A stretch of 64,000 nucleotides of DNA from Hydrogenimonas cancrithermarum (GTDB taxonomy: Bacteria; Campylobacterota; Campylobacteria; Campylobacterales; Hydrogenimonadaceae): NCBI RefSeq assembly GCF_030296055.1, contig NZ_AP027370.1, positions 2,237,001 to 2,301,000 of the forward strand, given 5' to 3'. The notes under the pieces are model-generated. The model had not been told where the DNA came from and did no database searches. It saw only the letters and a list, made by a program, of their open reading frames with translations. Positions 43,500-52,261 of this stretch are shown one piece after another. Both the position numbers and the translations under genes were made by a program. Each line of letters starts with the position of its first letter. The stretch's first letter is position 1.

Positions 43500-43702
43500 T
43501 AAAATTCGAATCCGCCGCCCTGGCCTTTGCTCATGCTCTCATAGACTTTTTTGACATAGTCGCTGCGGATTTCACATCCGATCACTTTCTCGCACTTCAT
43601 GCAGCTTTCGATGCCGTGCTCTTTTTGACACGCAAGAAGCCTCTCTTTCGCTTCTTCACGTGCCAGTTCCCATTTGTCGGGCCTTTTTTCAGTCGACGTC
43701 AT
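43499..43702 (-). CDS. Small conserved cysteine protein, function unknown
   Basis: 67 residues with four Cys: LLACQ, then [12 protein letters not shown], a compact pattern that could bind zinc or iron, followed by a basic helix and a Gly-rich tail (KGQGGGFEF). I do not recognise a named family. The start overlaps the fbp 3' end by 14 nt, so it is probably translated from the mobB-fbp transcript. Confidence 0.65.
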   Translation of the reverse strand: MTSTEKRPDKWELAREEAKERLLACQKEHGIESCMKCEKVIGCEIRSDYVKKVYESMSKGQGGGFEF

Positions 43703-44540
43703 ACGCCGCTTTCACCTTCGATATCTCATATTTGCTGCCGAAGAAGCAGGGGGTCGTTTCGTGCGGGTCGTCGCAGGAGAGCTCCATCAGGCGGCGTCCC
43801 TTCTCGTCGATCGCTTCGCCGCCGGCCGTTTCGTAAACGAATGCGAAAGGAAAGACTTCGAAAAGTTTGCGCAGTTTCCCTTCGGGTTTGTCGGTCGTTC
43901 CTGGATAGCTGAAGAGGCCGCCCCCCTTGAGAAGGATCTGGTGCAGATCGGGCACCATGCCGCCGGAGTAGCGCAGACGGTATCCTTCGGCGAAGAGCCC
44001 GTCGATCATCTTTTTGTGGTGCGGTGGCCAGTGTTTCTGCGTCCCGCCCGGTGCGTTGAGCTTCCCTTTTTCATTCAGTTTGATCGTCTCCTGCTCCATG
44101 AATCGGCCATGGCGGAAGATGTAGTGGCGGACGCCCCCTTTGTAGGCGGTCACCAACTCCAGGCGAGGGCCGTAGACGACATAGACGGAGGCCAGCATGT
44201 TGGATGCCTGGAACTCTCCGTCGTAGATGCCGAAGATCGATCCGACACTGAGGTCGACGTCGATAAGGCTCGAACCGTCGAGCGGATCGTAGGCGATCAT
44301 GTAGCGGCCGTTGGGATGAAGTGTTTCAGCCTCCTCTTTCTCTTCGCTTGCGATCGCCTTGATCGCGGTGATCTTGGAGAACTCTTCGGCGATGATCAGG
44401 TCGCTTTGTATGTCGAGTTTGAGCTGCATGTCACCTGTCGAGTTGCACTGTTGGGAATAGCAGAGATCTTCGTTCGTGATCGCATCGCGAATACGGTGCG
44501 CGGAGCGTTCAATGGCGTCGAATATCGGTTTGAGTGTCAT
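43689..44540 (-). CDS. fbp: Fructose-1,6-bisphosphatase, class I
   Basis: Removes the C1 phosphate of fructose 1,6-bisphosphate in gluconeogenesis and carbon fixation cycles. 283 residues, slightly shorter than the usual ~330. The metal motif [22 protein letters not shown] near 90-110 is intact, as is the preceding IASEEKEE; a [13 protein letters not shown] segment is near 205. ORF ends overlap the small Cys gene; mobB lies directly upstream without spacing. Confidence 0.95.
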   Translation of the reverse strand: MTLKPIFDAIERSAHRIRDAITNEDLCYSQQCNSTGDMQLKLDIQSDLIIAEEFSKITAIKAIASEEKEEAETLHPNGRYMIAYDPLDGSSLIDVDLSVGSIFGIYDGEFQASNMLASVYVVYGPRLELVTAYKGGVRHYIFRHGRFMEQETIKLNEKGKLNAPGGTQKHWPPHHKKMIDGLFAEGYRLRYSGGMVPDLHQILLKGGGLFSYPGTTDKPEGKLRKLFEVFPFAFVYETAGGEAIDEKGRRLMELSCDDPHETTPCFFGSKYEISKVKAAYDVD

Positions 44541-45038
44541 TTAAACTGCCTTTGCATGGGTTTTGATCCAGCCGATAATCTGCTCGACATCATTGAGGTC
44601 GAGAATGTCGATGGCCGGAGGGATCTCGTAATCGTTCGGGTCGATCGAATCGTCGATCGCGATCGCTTCGGAGTAGGAAAAGTAGCTTTCGTCGATCGCG
44701 TTGCGAAAGATCGCGATACGCGGGAGGGGAAGCGTTTTCAACCCCTCTACGAGCAAGTAGTCGAAGTCGTCGACCATCCGGATGATCTCTTCGATGCTCT
44801 TTTTACGATGAGAGAAGTAGGTGGTACGTGTCGGCGAAGTGACGACCACTTCCGCACCCGTTTGAAAAAACTTCCAGCTGTCTTTCCCTTCGACGTCGAA
44901 GGTCGCTTTGTCTTTTGGGTCGTTTTTGACGATGGCTACCCTGTATTCACTGATCAGGATACGTGCGACTTTTTCGATGATCGTGGTTTTACCGCTGTTG
45001 GACGGGCCGGTAAAGGCGACGGCTAGACGTTTTTTCAA
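44541..45038 (-). CDS. mobB: Molybdopterin-guanine dinucleotide biosynthesis protein MobB
   Basis: P-loop GTPase-like adaptor for molybdenum cofactor nucleotide attachment. 165 residues: Walker A FTGPSNSGKTT near residue 8, VEGLKTLPLPRIAIFRN near 105. The frame runs 39 nt further upstream, but a TTG with AAGG 7 nt ahead gives the natural start (M)KKRLAVAFTGPS. First gene of the leftward mobB-fbp-small-Cys run. MoCo-dependent enzymes are not in the window. Confidence 0.88.
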   Translation of the reverse strand: MKKRLAVAFTGPSNSGKTTIIEKVARILISEYRVAIVKNDPKDKATFDVEGKDSWKFFQTGAEVVVTSPTRTTYFSHRKKSIEEIIRMVDDFDYLLVEGLKTLPLPRIAIFRNAIDESYFSYSEAIAIDDSIDPNDYEIPPAIDILDLNDVEQIIGWIKTHAKAV

Positions 45039-45066
45039 AGTTCTACCTTGCTCTAAAATTGAAAGG

Positions 45067-45072
45067 ATTATA
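45067..45072 (-). promoter_or_regulatory. Putative -10 box for mobB
   Basis: Perfect TATAAT on the minus strand (GGCTATAATCC), 28 nt before the TTG start of mobB. This supports that start rather than the longer frame. Confidence 0.55.
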
Positions 45073-45104
45073 GCCAAAAAAGGTTTAAAGAATGGAATGT
45101 GTGT

Positions 45105-45110
45105 TAAAAT
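45105..45110 (+). promoter_or_regulatory. Putative -10 box for the 45.1-kb lipoprotein gene
   Basis: TAAAAT (GTGTTAAAATTTT), 32 nt before the GTG start, divergent from the mobB promoter. Confidence 0.45.
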
Positions 45111-45142
45111 TTTACACGATTACAATACAAAGGCTTCGGCAC

Positions 45143-45637
45143 GTGAAAAAAGAGATTCTTACACTTCTTACCGCTCTTTTCGTTCTGACGGGATGCAGTG
45201 GAAAAAACGAAATTTCCCAAATGCTTCAACCGGACGTTATCTACGAAAAGGCGCTGGTGCATACCCGTGAAGCACAGATCATCCGATCGTTCGAAACCAA
45301 AGCCTCCATCAGCGCGACACTTCTGAACGAGGTCTTTCCTCAGAGGTACTCTTACGAAAAAGGGGTATTCTTCTTTGTAGGCGTTATCACGGATATGAAG
45401 GCGGAGGAGTTCAAAAAACGATACCACATCACCCTCAATGGCGACGAACCGGTCAACATCGAACCGGTGACGCGAAACGACGATCTCTATATACTGATGC
45501 CCAGTGTCACACGGTGGGGGAAATACTGGATTGTCACTTTCCCGCCGCAAAAAGCGAAAAAATTCGTTATCGACTTCGGAATCGATCCGTACGGTTCGGT
45601 AGAGTTAGCGTTTCAACGGCCGATGCCACGCCGATAG
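45143..45637 (+). CDS. Lipoprotein of unknown function
   Basis: 164 residues with a signal peptide and lipobox LTGC (Cys ~18). The mature part has mixed alpha/beta character (FETKASISATLLNEVFP, YHITLNGDEPVNIEP) and no motif I can name. GTG start with AAAGG 9 nt ahead; 51 nt of upstream frame is not used. It is the only rightward gene in this stretch and its last 71 nt run antisense into slt. Confidence 0.7.
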   Translation: MKKEILTLLTALFVLTGCSGKNEISQMLQPDVIYEKALVHTREAQIIRSFETKASISATLLNEVFPQRYSYEKGVFFFVGVITDMKAEEFKKRYHITLNGDEPVNIEPVTRNDDLYILMPSVTRWGKYWIVTFPPQKAKKFVIDFGIDPYGSVELAFQRPMPRR

Positions 45638-47189
45638 GCTCTCCCAGAATCTTTTTGTAGACGATATAGTTGGCGAGCACCTTCTTGCCGTATCGCCGGC
45701 TCTCGTCGTAGTAGACCAACTCCATGCTAAGCCACGGTTCGTAAGGCCCCTTTTCAAAAAGCCCTCTTTCTGTCAGCAGCCGTTTTGTAAACCCTATCCC
45801 GCCGTTGTAGGCATAGGAGATGAAGAGCGGATGCCATAGATGGCGCTTGAGATACTTCAGGTGCGTTCGGGCGTAGGAAATGTTGGTTCGCGGAATCAAC
45901 ATCGCATCGAGATCGAATGGTTCGTGCCGCTCTTTCGCCAGCGCTTTGACCAGAAACGGCATGATCTGCATCATGCCGAGTGCATAGGAGGGTGAAATGG
46001 AGGAGGGGATGAAACGGCTCTCCTGGCGTGCCAGGGCGAGCATGAGCGCTTTGTCGTCGGTTTTCATCCCTTCATACGCATCTTCATAGGGGATCGGGAA
46101 GTAGTGGGTCCTGTAGCGCGAAGCACGTTCCATCACGAAGCAGTAGTGCCCTTCCGTGCGGCTGCATGCGAACCGTTTTCCGTAGTCGATCAGCTCCGGG
46201 GTAGTTTTTCTTCTCTTTATCTCTTTCAGGCTCTTCAGCCATGCAAATGGATCGGAGATGTTGTAGTCGCACCCTTTTTTTCCAAATTTCGGCCTGACGA
46301 TCCGCGGCCAGCGTGTTTTCAGTTTTTCATGCGCATAGAGGGTGTAGATGTTGAGGTCGAAACTCTCTGAAAGCGCTTTGAGGTAGGGGCCTTTGGGATC
46401 GAGTTGTGAGAGCCAGAAAAGCGTTTTGTCCTTGTCGAAGCGGTACCATGCTTTGTTGTAGGCATCGGCCAGGTAGATGCCTGCCAGTTTGGCTCTGTCG
46501 TGCCTCAATGCGTTCATGGCGAGAAAAAAGGTGCTCTGGTGATCGAGGGTTTTGCTATCGATTCCCAGAAGCGACCGCTGCAGTCGGGTGAGTCTGTTGT
46601 CGGTGACGATCAGTTTGATTGTCTGGGAGAATTCCCGTTTCGAAGCGAGACGTTTGATCAAGGAGGGGGGAAGCGGATGGTCGAGATACTCCTCTCTCCA
46701 TGTTCTTCCGCAGTTGTTGAAAACTTCGAAAAAGGTGTCGGCATCGCTTTTGACGAGTTCGTAAAACGGGCTTTCCGATATCATCACATTTGTCCAGCGA
46801 AGCAGATCGGGGTAGTTTTCCAGCTGTTCGACGAGTCGGAACTGCCGTTTTTTCGGAAGTTTGGTGAATTTGTAGGGGGTGAGTGCGACAGCGCTGCACT
46901 CCGCACGCTCCGCCGGCAGCTTGGAAGGTTTGAGCCGGTAGCACCGGACGGCCATCGCGAAGCCCGGCATTTTCGTCTTTTCCGCGTAGCGGCGAATCAG
47001 CTTCCAGTTGACGGATCGGATCTGATAGAAGGCTTTATCGGCCTCTTCGGAGGTGATATTCTGGTCGAAAAAACGCCAGATGTAGAAATCTTTGGCGTAA
47101 CTTCGCGGCATCTTCTCCAACTGCTGCAGAGTAATTTCGGCCGAGAGCAGCAGAGGGAGAAAAAAGAGAGAAAAGAGGAGTCGCTGCAT
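45567..47189 (-). CDS. slt: Soluble lytic murein transglycosylase
   Basis: Exo-acting transglycosylase of the Slt70 type, 540 residues. Signal peptide (LLFSLFFLPLLLSA), a long alpha-helical superhelix (about 20-370), then the SLT domain with catalytic Glu in ALARQESRFIPSS, YALGMMQIMP (about 390-415) and SYAYNGGIGFTKRL near 465. Third gene of the gltX-yggT-slt run. The C-terminal ~23 codons overlap the convergent lipoprotein gene. Confidence 0.92.
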   Translation of the reverse strand: MQRLLFSLFFLPLLLSAEITLQQLEKMPRSYAKDFYIWRFFDQNITSEEADKAFYQIRSVNWKLIRRYAEKTKMPGFAMAVRCYRLKPSKLPAERAECSAVALTPYKFTKLPKKRQFRLVEQLENYPDLLRWTNVMISESPFYELVKSDADTFFEVFNNCGRTWREEYLDHPLPPSLIKRLASKREFSQTIKLIVTDNRLTRLQRSLLGIDSKTLDHQSTFFLAMNALRHDRAKLAGIYLADAYNKAWYRFDKDKTLFWLSQLDPKGPYLKALSESFDLNIYTLYAHEKLKTRWPRIVRPKFGKKGCDYNISDPFAWLKSLKEIKRRKTTPELIDYGKRFACSRTEGHYCFVMERASRYRTHYFPIPYEDAYEGMKTDDKALMLALARQESRFIPSSISPSYALGMMQIMPFLVKALAKERHEPFDLDAMLIPRTNISYARTHLKYLKRHLWHPLFISYAYNGGIGFTKRLLTERGLFEKGPYEPWLSMELVYYDESRRYGKKVLANYIVYKKILGEPIGVASAVETLTLPNRTDRFRSR

Positions 47190-47193
47190 CGCC

Positions 47194-47487
47194 TTACATG
47201 CTCATCGACAACTCAAACAGCAGTTTGACAAAGAAGAGGTCGATGAACTGGAGCCCGAAGATGACGATGAGCGGTGCGAGGTCGATACCGCCGACCGCCG
47301 TCGGAATGTAGCGGCGGATCCAGGCATAGACCGGCTCCGTCAGACGGTAGAGCGTCTGGACGATCGGGTTGTAGGGATCGGGGCGTACCCAGCTTACCAG
47401 TGCTGCGATGATGACGACCCAGATGTAGATGTTGATGACCATATGCAGAATCTGCGCGAGGGCCTGGATAAGTGTCGAAAGAATCAT
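47194..47487 (-). CDS. YggT family membrane protein
   Basis: 97 residues with two transmembrane segments (about 10-32 and 68-90) around the family's loop: [32 protein letters not shown]. YggT proteins are linked to osmotic shock resistance and, in cyanobacteria, thylakoid organisation; the molecular role is unknown. 4-nt overlap with gltX and 4-nt gap before slt. Confidence 0.9.
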   Translation of the reverse strand: MILSTLIQALAQILHMVINIYIWVVIIAALVSWVRPDPYNPIVQTLYRLTEPVYAWIRRYIPTAVGGIDLAPLIVIFGLQFIDLFFVKLLFELSMSM

Positions 47488-48782
47488 TTTACAATCTCCA
47501 TGAGGTAGGATTTGAGATAGGGGTAGAGGTGTGAAAGTTCGGGGCCGTGTTCACTGCCTGTCAGGAGCAGCCGCAGTGGTTTGAAAAAGTTTTTGCCTTT
47601 CAGCCCTGTCGCTTTCATCAGGTAGCTTTTGAGCTCGTCGAACGTCTCGAACTTGGGGGCGGTTTTTAGTGCGTCACGCAGCGTTCTCATCTGCTCACCC
47701 CATTCGTTGTCGAAAGGTTTTGCGCTGAAGATCGCCTCGATTTTCGGTTTGATCTCTTTGATCGTGCTGCCCTCTTCGAGGTAGCATTTGGCCACTTCGC
47801 CGATCGCCGCGTCGGCGAACCCGAAAGCCCGGGAGAGCTCTTTGGGATCCATCATCTTCATATGTTCGCGGTTGATATAGCGCAATTTGTCGATGTCGAA
47901 CTTCGCGGCCGCTTTCGAAATGTTTCGAAGGTCGAACCACGTGATCGCTTCTTCCATCGTAAAGATCTCTTTGGGCGTCTTGTTGCCGAGAAGGATCAGG
48001 TAGTTGGCGACCGCTTCGGGCAAGAACCCCTCTTCCAGAAGCCACTTGACGCTCGATGCGTCGTCGCGCTTGGACATCTTTTTGCCTTCCGTATTGAGAA
48101 TGATCGGAAGGTGTGCGTAGGCGATCTGCTTGTCGTAACCGAGTTGATTGCGGATGTGGATCTGTTTGGGTGTATTGCTGACATGGTCCTCTCCCCGGAT
48201 AACAAGGCCGATATCGTGGATCATGTCGTCGAGTGCACAAGCGAAGTTGTAGGTGGGGGTCTTGTCGGCACGCATAATGACGAAACTGTCGATATCGTCC
48301 GGTGCGAAAGATTGACGCCCTTTGATGAGATCGTCGAATATGACCGCACTTTCCGGTTTTTTGAGGCGGATCGTGAAAGGCTTTTCGTTCGCGAGCACCT
48401 CTTCGTCACTCAACGTTTCACATTTTCCACTGTATCGGTATGCCTTTTTTGCTGCTTTGGCGGCTTCACGCTCCGCTTCGAGCTCTTCGGGGGAGCAGAA
48501 ACAGGCGAACGCTTTGCGTTCTTCGAGCAGTTTGATCGCCATATGCTGATGAATCGTCAAATTGTGACTCTGGTAGTACACATCGTCTGGATGGAGGCCG
48601 AAAAGCTGAAGAATTTCGAGAATCTCCCGATCTTTCCCCTCGATATTCCGCGCTTGGTCGGTATCTTCGATACGAACGATGAAACGCTCACGCTTCTGTT
48701 TTGCGACAATATAATTGAAGATGGCGACACGCAGATTGCCGATGTGCATATCTCCGGTCGGACTGGGTGCGAAACGCAACAT
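47484..48782 (-). CDS. gltX: Glutamyl-tRNA synthetase
   Basis: Class I synthetase of 432 residues: HIGH variant MHIGNLR at residue 12, RIEDTDQAR near 43, KMSKRDD near 238. It lacks the zinc-finger extension of the longer enzymes. Campylobacterota usually carry two GluRS copies, one charging tRNA-Glu and one tRNA-Gln for GatCAB; which copy this is cannot be told here. Heads the gltX-yggT-slt operon. Confidence 0.94.
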   Translation of the reverse strand: MLRFAPSPTGDMHIGNLRVAIFNYIVAKQKRERFIVRIEDTDQARNIEGKDREILEILQLFGLHPDDVYYQSHNLTIHQHMAIKLLEERKAFACFCSPEELEAEREAAKAAKKAYRYSGKCETLSDEEVLANEKPFTIRLKKPESAVIFDDLIKGRQSFAPDDIDSFVIMRADKTPTYNFACALDDMIHDIGLVIRGEDHVSNTPKQIHIRNQLGYDKQIAYAHLPIILNTEGKKMSKRDDASSVKWLLEEGFLPEAVANYLILLGNKTPKEIFTMEEAITWFDLRNISKAAAKFDIDKLRYINREHMKMMDPKELSRAFGFADAAIGEVAKCYLEEGSTIKEIKPKIEAIFSAKPFDNEWGEQMRTLRDALKTAPKFETFDELKSYLMKATGLKGKNFFKPLRLLLTGSEHGPELSHLYPYLKSYLMEIVK

Positions 48783-48826
48783 AAAATCCCTTTCGCCTTT
48801 GTTTTTGGAGGCTAAATTTTAAAGCG

Positions 48827-48832
48827 ATTATA
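48827..48832 (-). promoter_or_regulatory. Putative -10 box for the gltX operon
   Basis: TATAAT on the minus strand (GGTATAATCGC), 45 nt before the gltX start, overlapping the stop codon of the upstream signalling gene. Confidence 0.55.
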
Positions 48833-50822
48833 CCAAATTGGGCTTAGGTTCGGATATATAATAGCCCTGAACATAGGTGACACCGAGATCTTTGACGGTA
48901 TCGTAGATCGCTTTTGAACTGACGAATTCCGCACAGGTGTCGATCTGCAGTTTGTTGGCGAAGTCGATGATCGTCTCGACGACGATTTGGGAACTTATGT
49001 CGGTGTCGATATTTTTGATCAACGCTCCGTCGATTTTCAGCATATCGACTTCGAGTTTGAGAATGTGTTCGAAGCTGGAGTAGCCGGAACCGAAATCGTC
49101 GAGCGAAATGTGGCAACCAAGTCTCCGAAGCTTTTTGAGACACTCCGAAACCTCTTCGTACCGTTCGATTCCTTCGCTCTCCAAAATTTCGAAATGGATT
49201 CTTCCTGCGTCGCTGAAGGATTCGATCCGGTCGATGATGTATGTCATCGTCTCTTTGTTCATGATGTCGAGATAGGAAATGTTGATTGAGAAATCGTAGG
49301 GTTTGTCTTTGAAATATGTGAAGGTTTTGTCGATCACCCGTTTGGTCAAATCGGGATAGAATTTGGTCTGTTTCGCGACATCCAGAAAATAGAATGGAGA
49401 GTGGACCGTGCCGTTCTCGTCGATCAGGCGTACAAGCGCCTCATAGCTTTTGACGCGGTTGTCGCCCGTTGAGACGATGGGCTGAAAGTAAGGGACGATC
49501 CGGTCCTCCTCGAGTGCCTGTTTTATCTTTTCCGCCCATTCGAGATTTTCCGCGTACTTTTCGCTCAGGTCCATGGAAGGGTCGTAGATGACATAGTCCG
49601 CTCGGTCTGCTTTCGCTTTTTTCATCGCCATATCCGCCGTAATCAGAAGATCTGCCCCGTCGTTCGAGGCTCCGATGGCGATTCTTAGATGAACGACGTT
49701 TTCATCGATATCGAAGTCGTGATTGTTGATCGTCTTGACGAGGTGCGTGATGAACGTTTCGAGTCTCTCCTGCGATAGATCGTCATAGATCAAAATCGCG
49801 AATTCATCCGCTGGCATTCGGTAAAGGTCGCAGGTATCGATACGGCACTCGGCCTTTAGCAGTTTCGCGAGCCCCTGGATGAGCTTGTCTCCCGCACTGT
49901 GGCCGTAAAAATCGTTGATCTGTTTGAAGTCGTCGATATTGATGAGAATCAAAGCTTTCGGAACGCTGGAGTGCAGGTCCTGAATCAACGCGTTACGGTT
50001 GCGGAGTCTTGTCAGGGGGTCATGATAGAGCCGGTGCTCGAGCTCCATTGACTTGGTTTGCAGGGCTTTGGTTTTGTTTTCGACCTCTCTTTCCAGGTTT
50101 TGCGTGTATTCGGCCGCGTTTTTATAGATTTTCTTTGTCAGTATGTAAAAGATAAAAAGAAAGACGAGCGAGATCGCGAGCATCACGACGATATTTTGAT
50201 AGACGATGGCCGAGAGTGACGCGTTGAGCTGTTTTTGTGAAAAATAGATGGCGGTGATGCCTCTTAAATCACCGATCTCGTAATCATAGGCTTTGTCGTA
50301 GTTTTCTCTGATGTACGCGGGGGCGTCTTCCCTTTTCCCGTGACACCGCAGGCAACTCTTTTTGATATAGAGCGGTGCGGCGAAAAAGAAGGTTTTGTCG
50401 TTTTCATGATCGACCAGTGTATAGTAATTTTCTATTCCGCTGTGGCTTCTAAAATAAGCGATGGTCCGCTTTTCGAGTTCGTTCGCCATATTTTTCGGGT
50501 CTCTTGGATTGTCCGAAACCGTTTTGATGGAAGCCTTGCTGGAGAGATAATTCTCAAAGCGCCTCGATATGTCCGGTATCGTCACGACGGGAAGCAGGTT
50601 GATCGTCTCTTCGTTGAAGGGAATATGCTTGTGTATGAAGGTATCCTGATAACTTTCGCGAAACGCCTTTAAAAAAGCGTTCAGATTTTCAGCCTGATTC
50701 TTTGCGATAAAGAGTTGGAGATGGTGTATGCGTCGCAACTGGTCATAGGCGAAAAAGATATTGTACAGAAATGCCAAAATAGCGACGACAACGAAGAGGG
50801 AGATGAAACGATTGTTTTTCAT
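48828..50822 (-). CDS. Haem-binding sensor with degenerate GGDEF and EAL domains
   Basis: 664-residue membrane protein in cyclic-di-GMP signalling. Order: transmembrane helix (about 8-25), periplasmic DUF3365/Tll0287-like sensor with a c-type haem motif CLRCH at 157-161, second helix (about 210-230), coiled coil, GGDEF domain with the signature changed to MPADEF (336-341), then an EAL domain. EAL motifs look intact: YEALVRL (460-466), DDFGSGYSS and KIDGALI. It is therefore likely a phosphodiesterase whose GGDEF part is regulatory. The longest frame is 573 nt longer but antisense to the IscU-like gene; the ATG used starts the first helix. No clear ribosome site. Confidence 0.88.
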   Translation of the reverse strand: MKNNRFISLFVVVAILAFLYNIFFAYDQLRRIHHLQLFIAKNQAENLNAFLKAFRESYQDTFIHKHIPFNEETINLLPVVTIPDISRRFENYLSSKASIKTVSDNPRDPKNMANELEKRTIAYFRSHSGIENYYTLVDHENDKTFFFAAPLYIKKSCLRCHGKREDAPAYIRENYDKAYDYEIGDLRGITAIYFSQKQLNASLSAIVYQNIVVMLAISLVFLFIFYILTKKIYKNAAEYTQNLEREVENKTKALQTKSMELEHRLYHDPLTRLRNRNALIQDLHSSVPKALILINIDDFKQINDFYGHSAGDKLIQGLAKLLKAECRIDTCDLYRMPADEFAILIYDDLSQERLETFITHLVKTINNHDFDIDENVVHLRIAIGASNDGADLLITADMAMKKAKADRADYVIYDPSMDLSEKYAENLEWAEKIKQALEEDRIVPYFQPIVSTGDNRVKSYEALVRLIDENGTVHSPFYFLDVAKQTKFYPDLTKRVIDKTFTYFKDKPYDFSINISYLDIMNKETMTYIIDRIESFSDAGRIHFEILESEGIERYEEVSECLKKLRRLGCHISLDDFGSGYSSFEHILKLEVDMLKIDGALIKNIDTDISSQIVVETIIDFANKLQIDTCAEFVSSKAIYDTVKDLGVTYVQGYYISEPKPNLV

Positions 50823-50942
50823 AGTGGGAACATGACCGTACTTTCGGATTTTTTGGAGAACGGTTTCAACCGATCGTGCATGGTTGTGATATTCGGTTTT
50901 TTTATTTTTCACTCTATTGTAACGAAAATCTTGTATTAATGC

Positions 50943-50948
50943 TATAAT
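50943..50948 (+). promoter_or_regulatory. Putative -10 box of the IscU-like operon
   Basis: Perfect TATAAT 25 nt before the first ATG, in an A/T-rich divergent spacer with the signalling gene. Confidence 0.6.
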
Positions 50949-50972
50949 CTCGGTTCGTTTCAAACAGATAAA

Positions 50973-51440
50973 ATGGAATATATGGAAAAAGTTATGGAAA
51001 AGAGTGAACTTTACGATATTACGATGGATCATATGATGAATCCTCGCAATTACGGGAAATTGGAAAATCCTGACGCCCAGGGAATAGGAAAAAACCCGGA
51101 AAATGGGGAGATGGTGATCGTCTATTTGAAGATACACGACGGGAAAATCGAAGATATCGCGTTTCAGGCCAAAGCGTGCATGACGACGATCATCGCAGGC
51201 TCGATCTTCACGGAAACCGTCAAAGGCGCTTCGATCGAAGAGGCTCGGGAACTGGCACAGATCATGCTGGACAAACTCGATCAGATGCCCCCTGAAGAGG
51301 CGGCCTGTTCGGAAATGGTGGCCGAAGCGTTTCTGGCTGCGTTGGAACATTATGCGGCCATACGCACGGAACCCGAAGCGCTGGTGCCGACCCATATGAT
51401 TACCCGCGCGTGTACACTACCAGAAGAGGAGGCGAAATAA
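50973..51440 (+). CDS. IscU/NifU-N-like iron-sulfur scaffold, first ligand Cys missing
   Basis: 155 residues of the IscU fold: MNPRNYGKLENPDAQGIG (family: npRN.G.l..pda.g.G), AFQAKACMTTIIAGS (Cys69) and EEAACSEMVAEAF (Cys112). The first Fe-S ligand, normally in PxCGD, is replaced by PENGE (Asn44), and the Asp by Glu46. An extra Cys147 lies near the C-terminus. Three in-frame ATGs (50973, 50982 and 50994) are possible starts and none has a strong ribosome site. It may not assemble clusters in the classical way. TAATG overlap with the next gene. Confidence 0.82.
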   Translation: MEYMEKVMEKSELYDITMDHMMNPRNYGKLENPDAQGIGKNPENGEMVIVYLKIHDGKIEDIAFQAKACMTTIIAGSIFTETVKGASIEEARELAQIMLDKLDQMPPEEAACSEMVAEAFLAALEHYAAIRTEPEALVPTHMITRACTLPEEEAK

Positions 51441-52261
51441 TGCAAAAACGGCTATTTACAACGGTACATGAAGGGTGGCTCAAACTGCTCTTTTCTTCAT
51501 TCGCAGTGAACGACAGGGCCTGGGGAGAGAAACTCTACGACTACTCGGAGATCATCTACCGCCATCTGCGCTTTATCGAGAATCTTTATGTCCAAAAAAA
51601 GATCGAGTACAGCTACGAGCGACCGGCCATCCAGCTCTCCTTCACCACCGAAGGCGAAGCGGCGATGTTTTGTGACGAAGTACTCGAACGCATCGAGTTG
51701 CAGCTGAGCGACAACGGCGACCCGCTTGCGAAACGGATGCTGAGCGACCTGCGCTATATTCGCGCGACTTTGCAGCGGAAGTTTATGCGCAGCGAAAAAG
51801 TCACGGCGTTCGACAAATCGCTGACGCTGAATGGAATCGAGCTCGAAAAAGGTTCGTTGGACGCACTGGTGCTTTTTCTGTTCGAAGAGAGTTACAAGGA
51901 GTACGAACTGATCGTCATCTACTCTTATGCCCAGACCGTCGTTGAGGATAAGCGGCTTGGCGAAATTTTCCAGATACTGATCGACGAGTCGAAGTTTCAC
52001 CTCAAATCGTTTGCGAGAATGATGGCGGAGATGGGGATATTGGCGGTACCGCGCATGGTGACGCAGGAGATTTACAAATTCGATTCGCTGAAAAAATTCC
52101 TCGAAGATGGCATCGAAGAGGAGAAGGGCGCCAAGGAGCAGTGCCGCGCCCTGGCCGAAGCGGTGGACAACGAAGTCCTGCAACAATTTTTCGATTTTAT
52201 CAATTTTCAGGAAGATTACCACATCACCCTCATGCAAGAGGCTTTGGAGAGAATCAAGTAA
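51440..52261 (+). CDS. Ferritin-like-fold protein of unknown function
   Basis: 273 residues, almost wholly alpha-helical, cytosolic. The second half carries helix patterns seen in ferritin-like di-iron proteins: an acidic FEESYKEYELIVIYSYAQ helix, then ILIDESKFHLKSFARMM (D/E-E-x-x-x-H) and a final NFQEDYHITLM helix. The iron site is a suggestion, not proven. The start is at the ATG overlapping the IscU-like stop; the frame extends 30 nt further without support. Immediately followed by psd. Confidence 0.55.
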   Translation: MQKRLFTTVHEGWLKLLFSSFAVNDRAWGEKLYDYSEIIYRHLRFIENLYVQKKIEYSYERPAIQLSFTTEGEAAMFCDEVLERIELQLSDNGDPLAKRMLSDLRYIRATLQRKFMRSEKVTAFDKSLTLNGIELEKGSLDALVLFLFEESYKEYELIVIYSYAQTVVEDKRLGEIFQILIDESKFHLKSFARMMAEMGILAVPRMVTQEIYKFDSLKKFLEDGIEEEKGAKEQCRALAEAVDNEVLQQFFDFINFQEDYHITLMQEALERIK

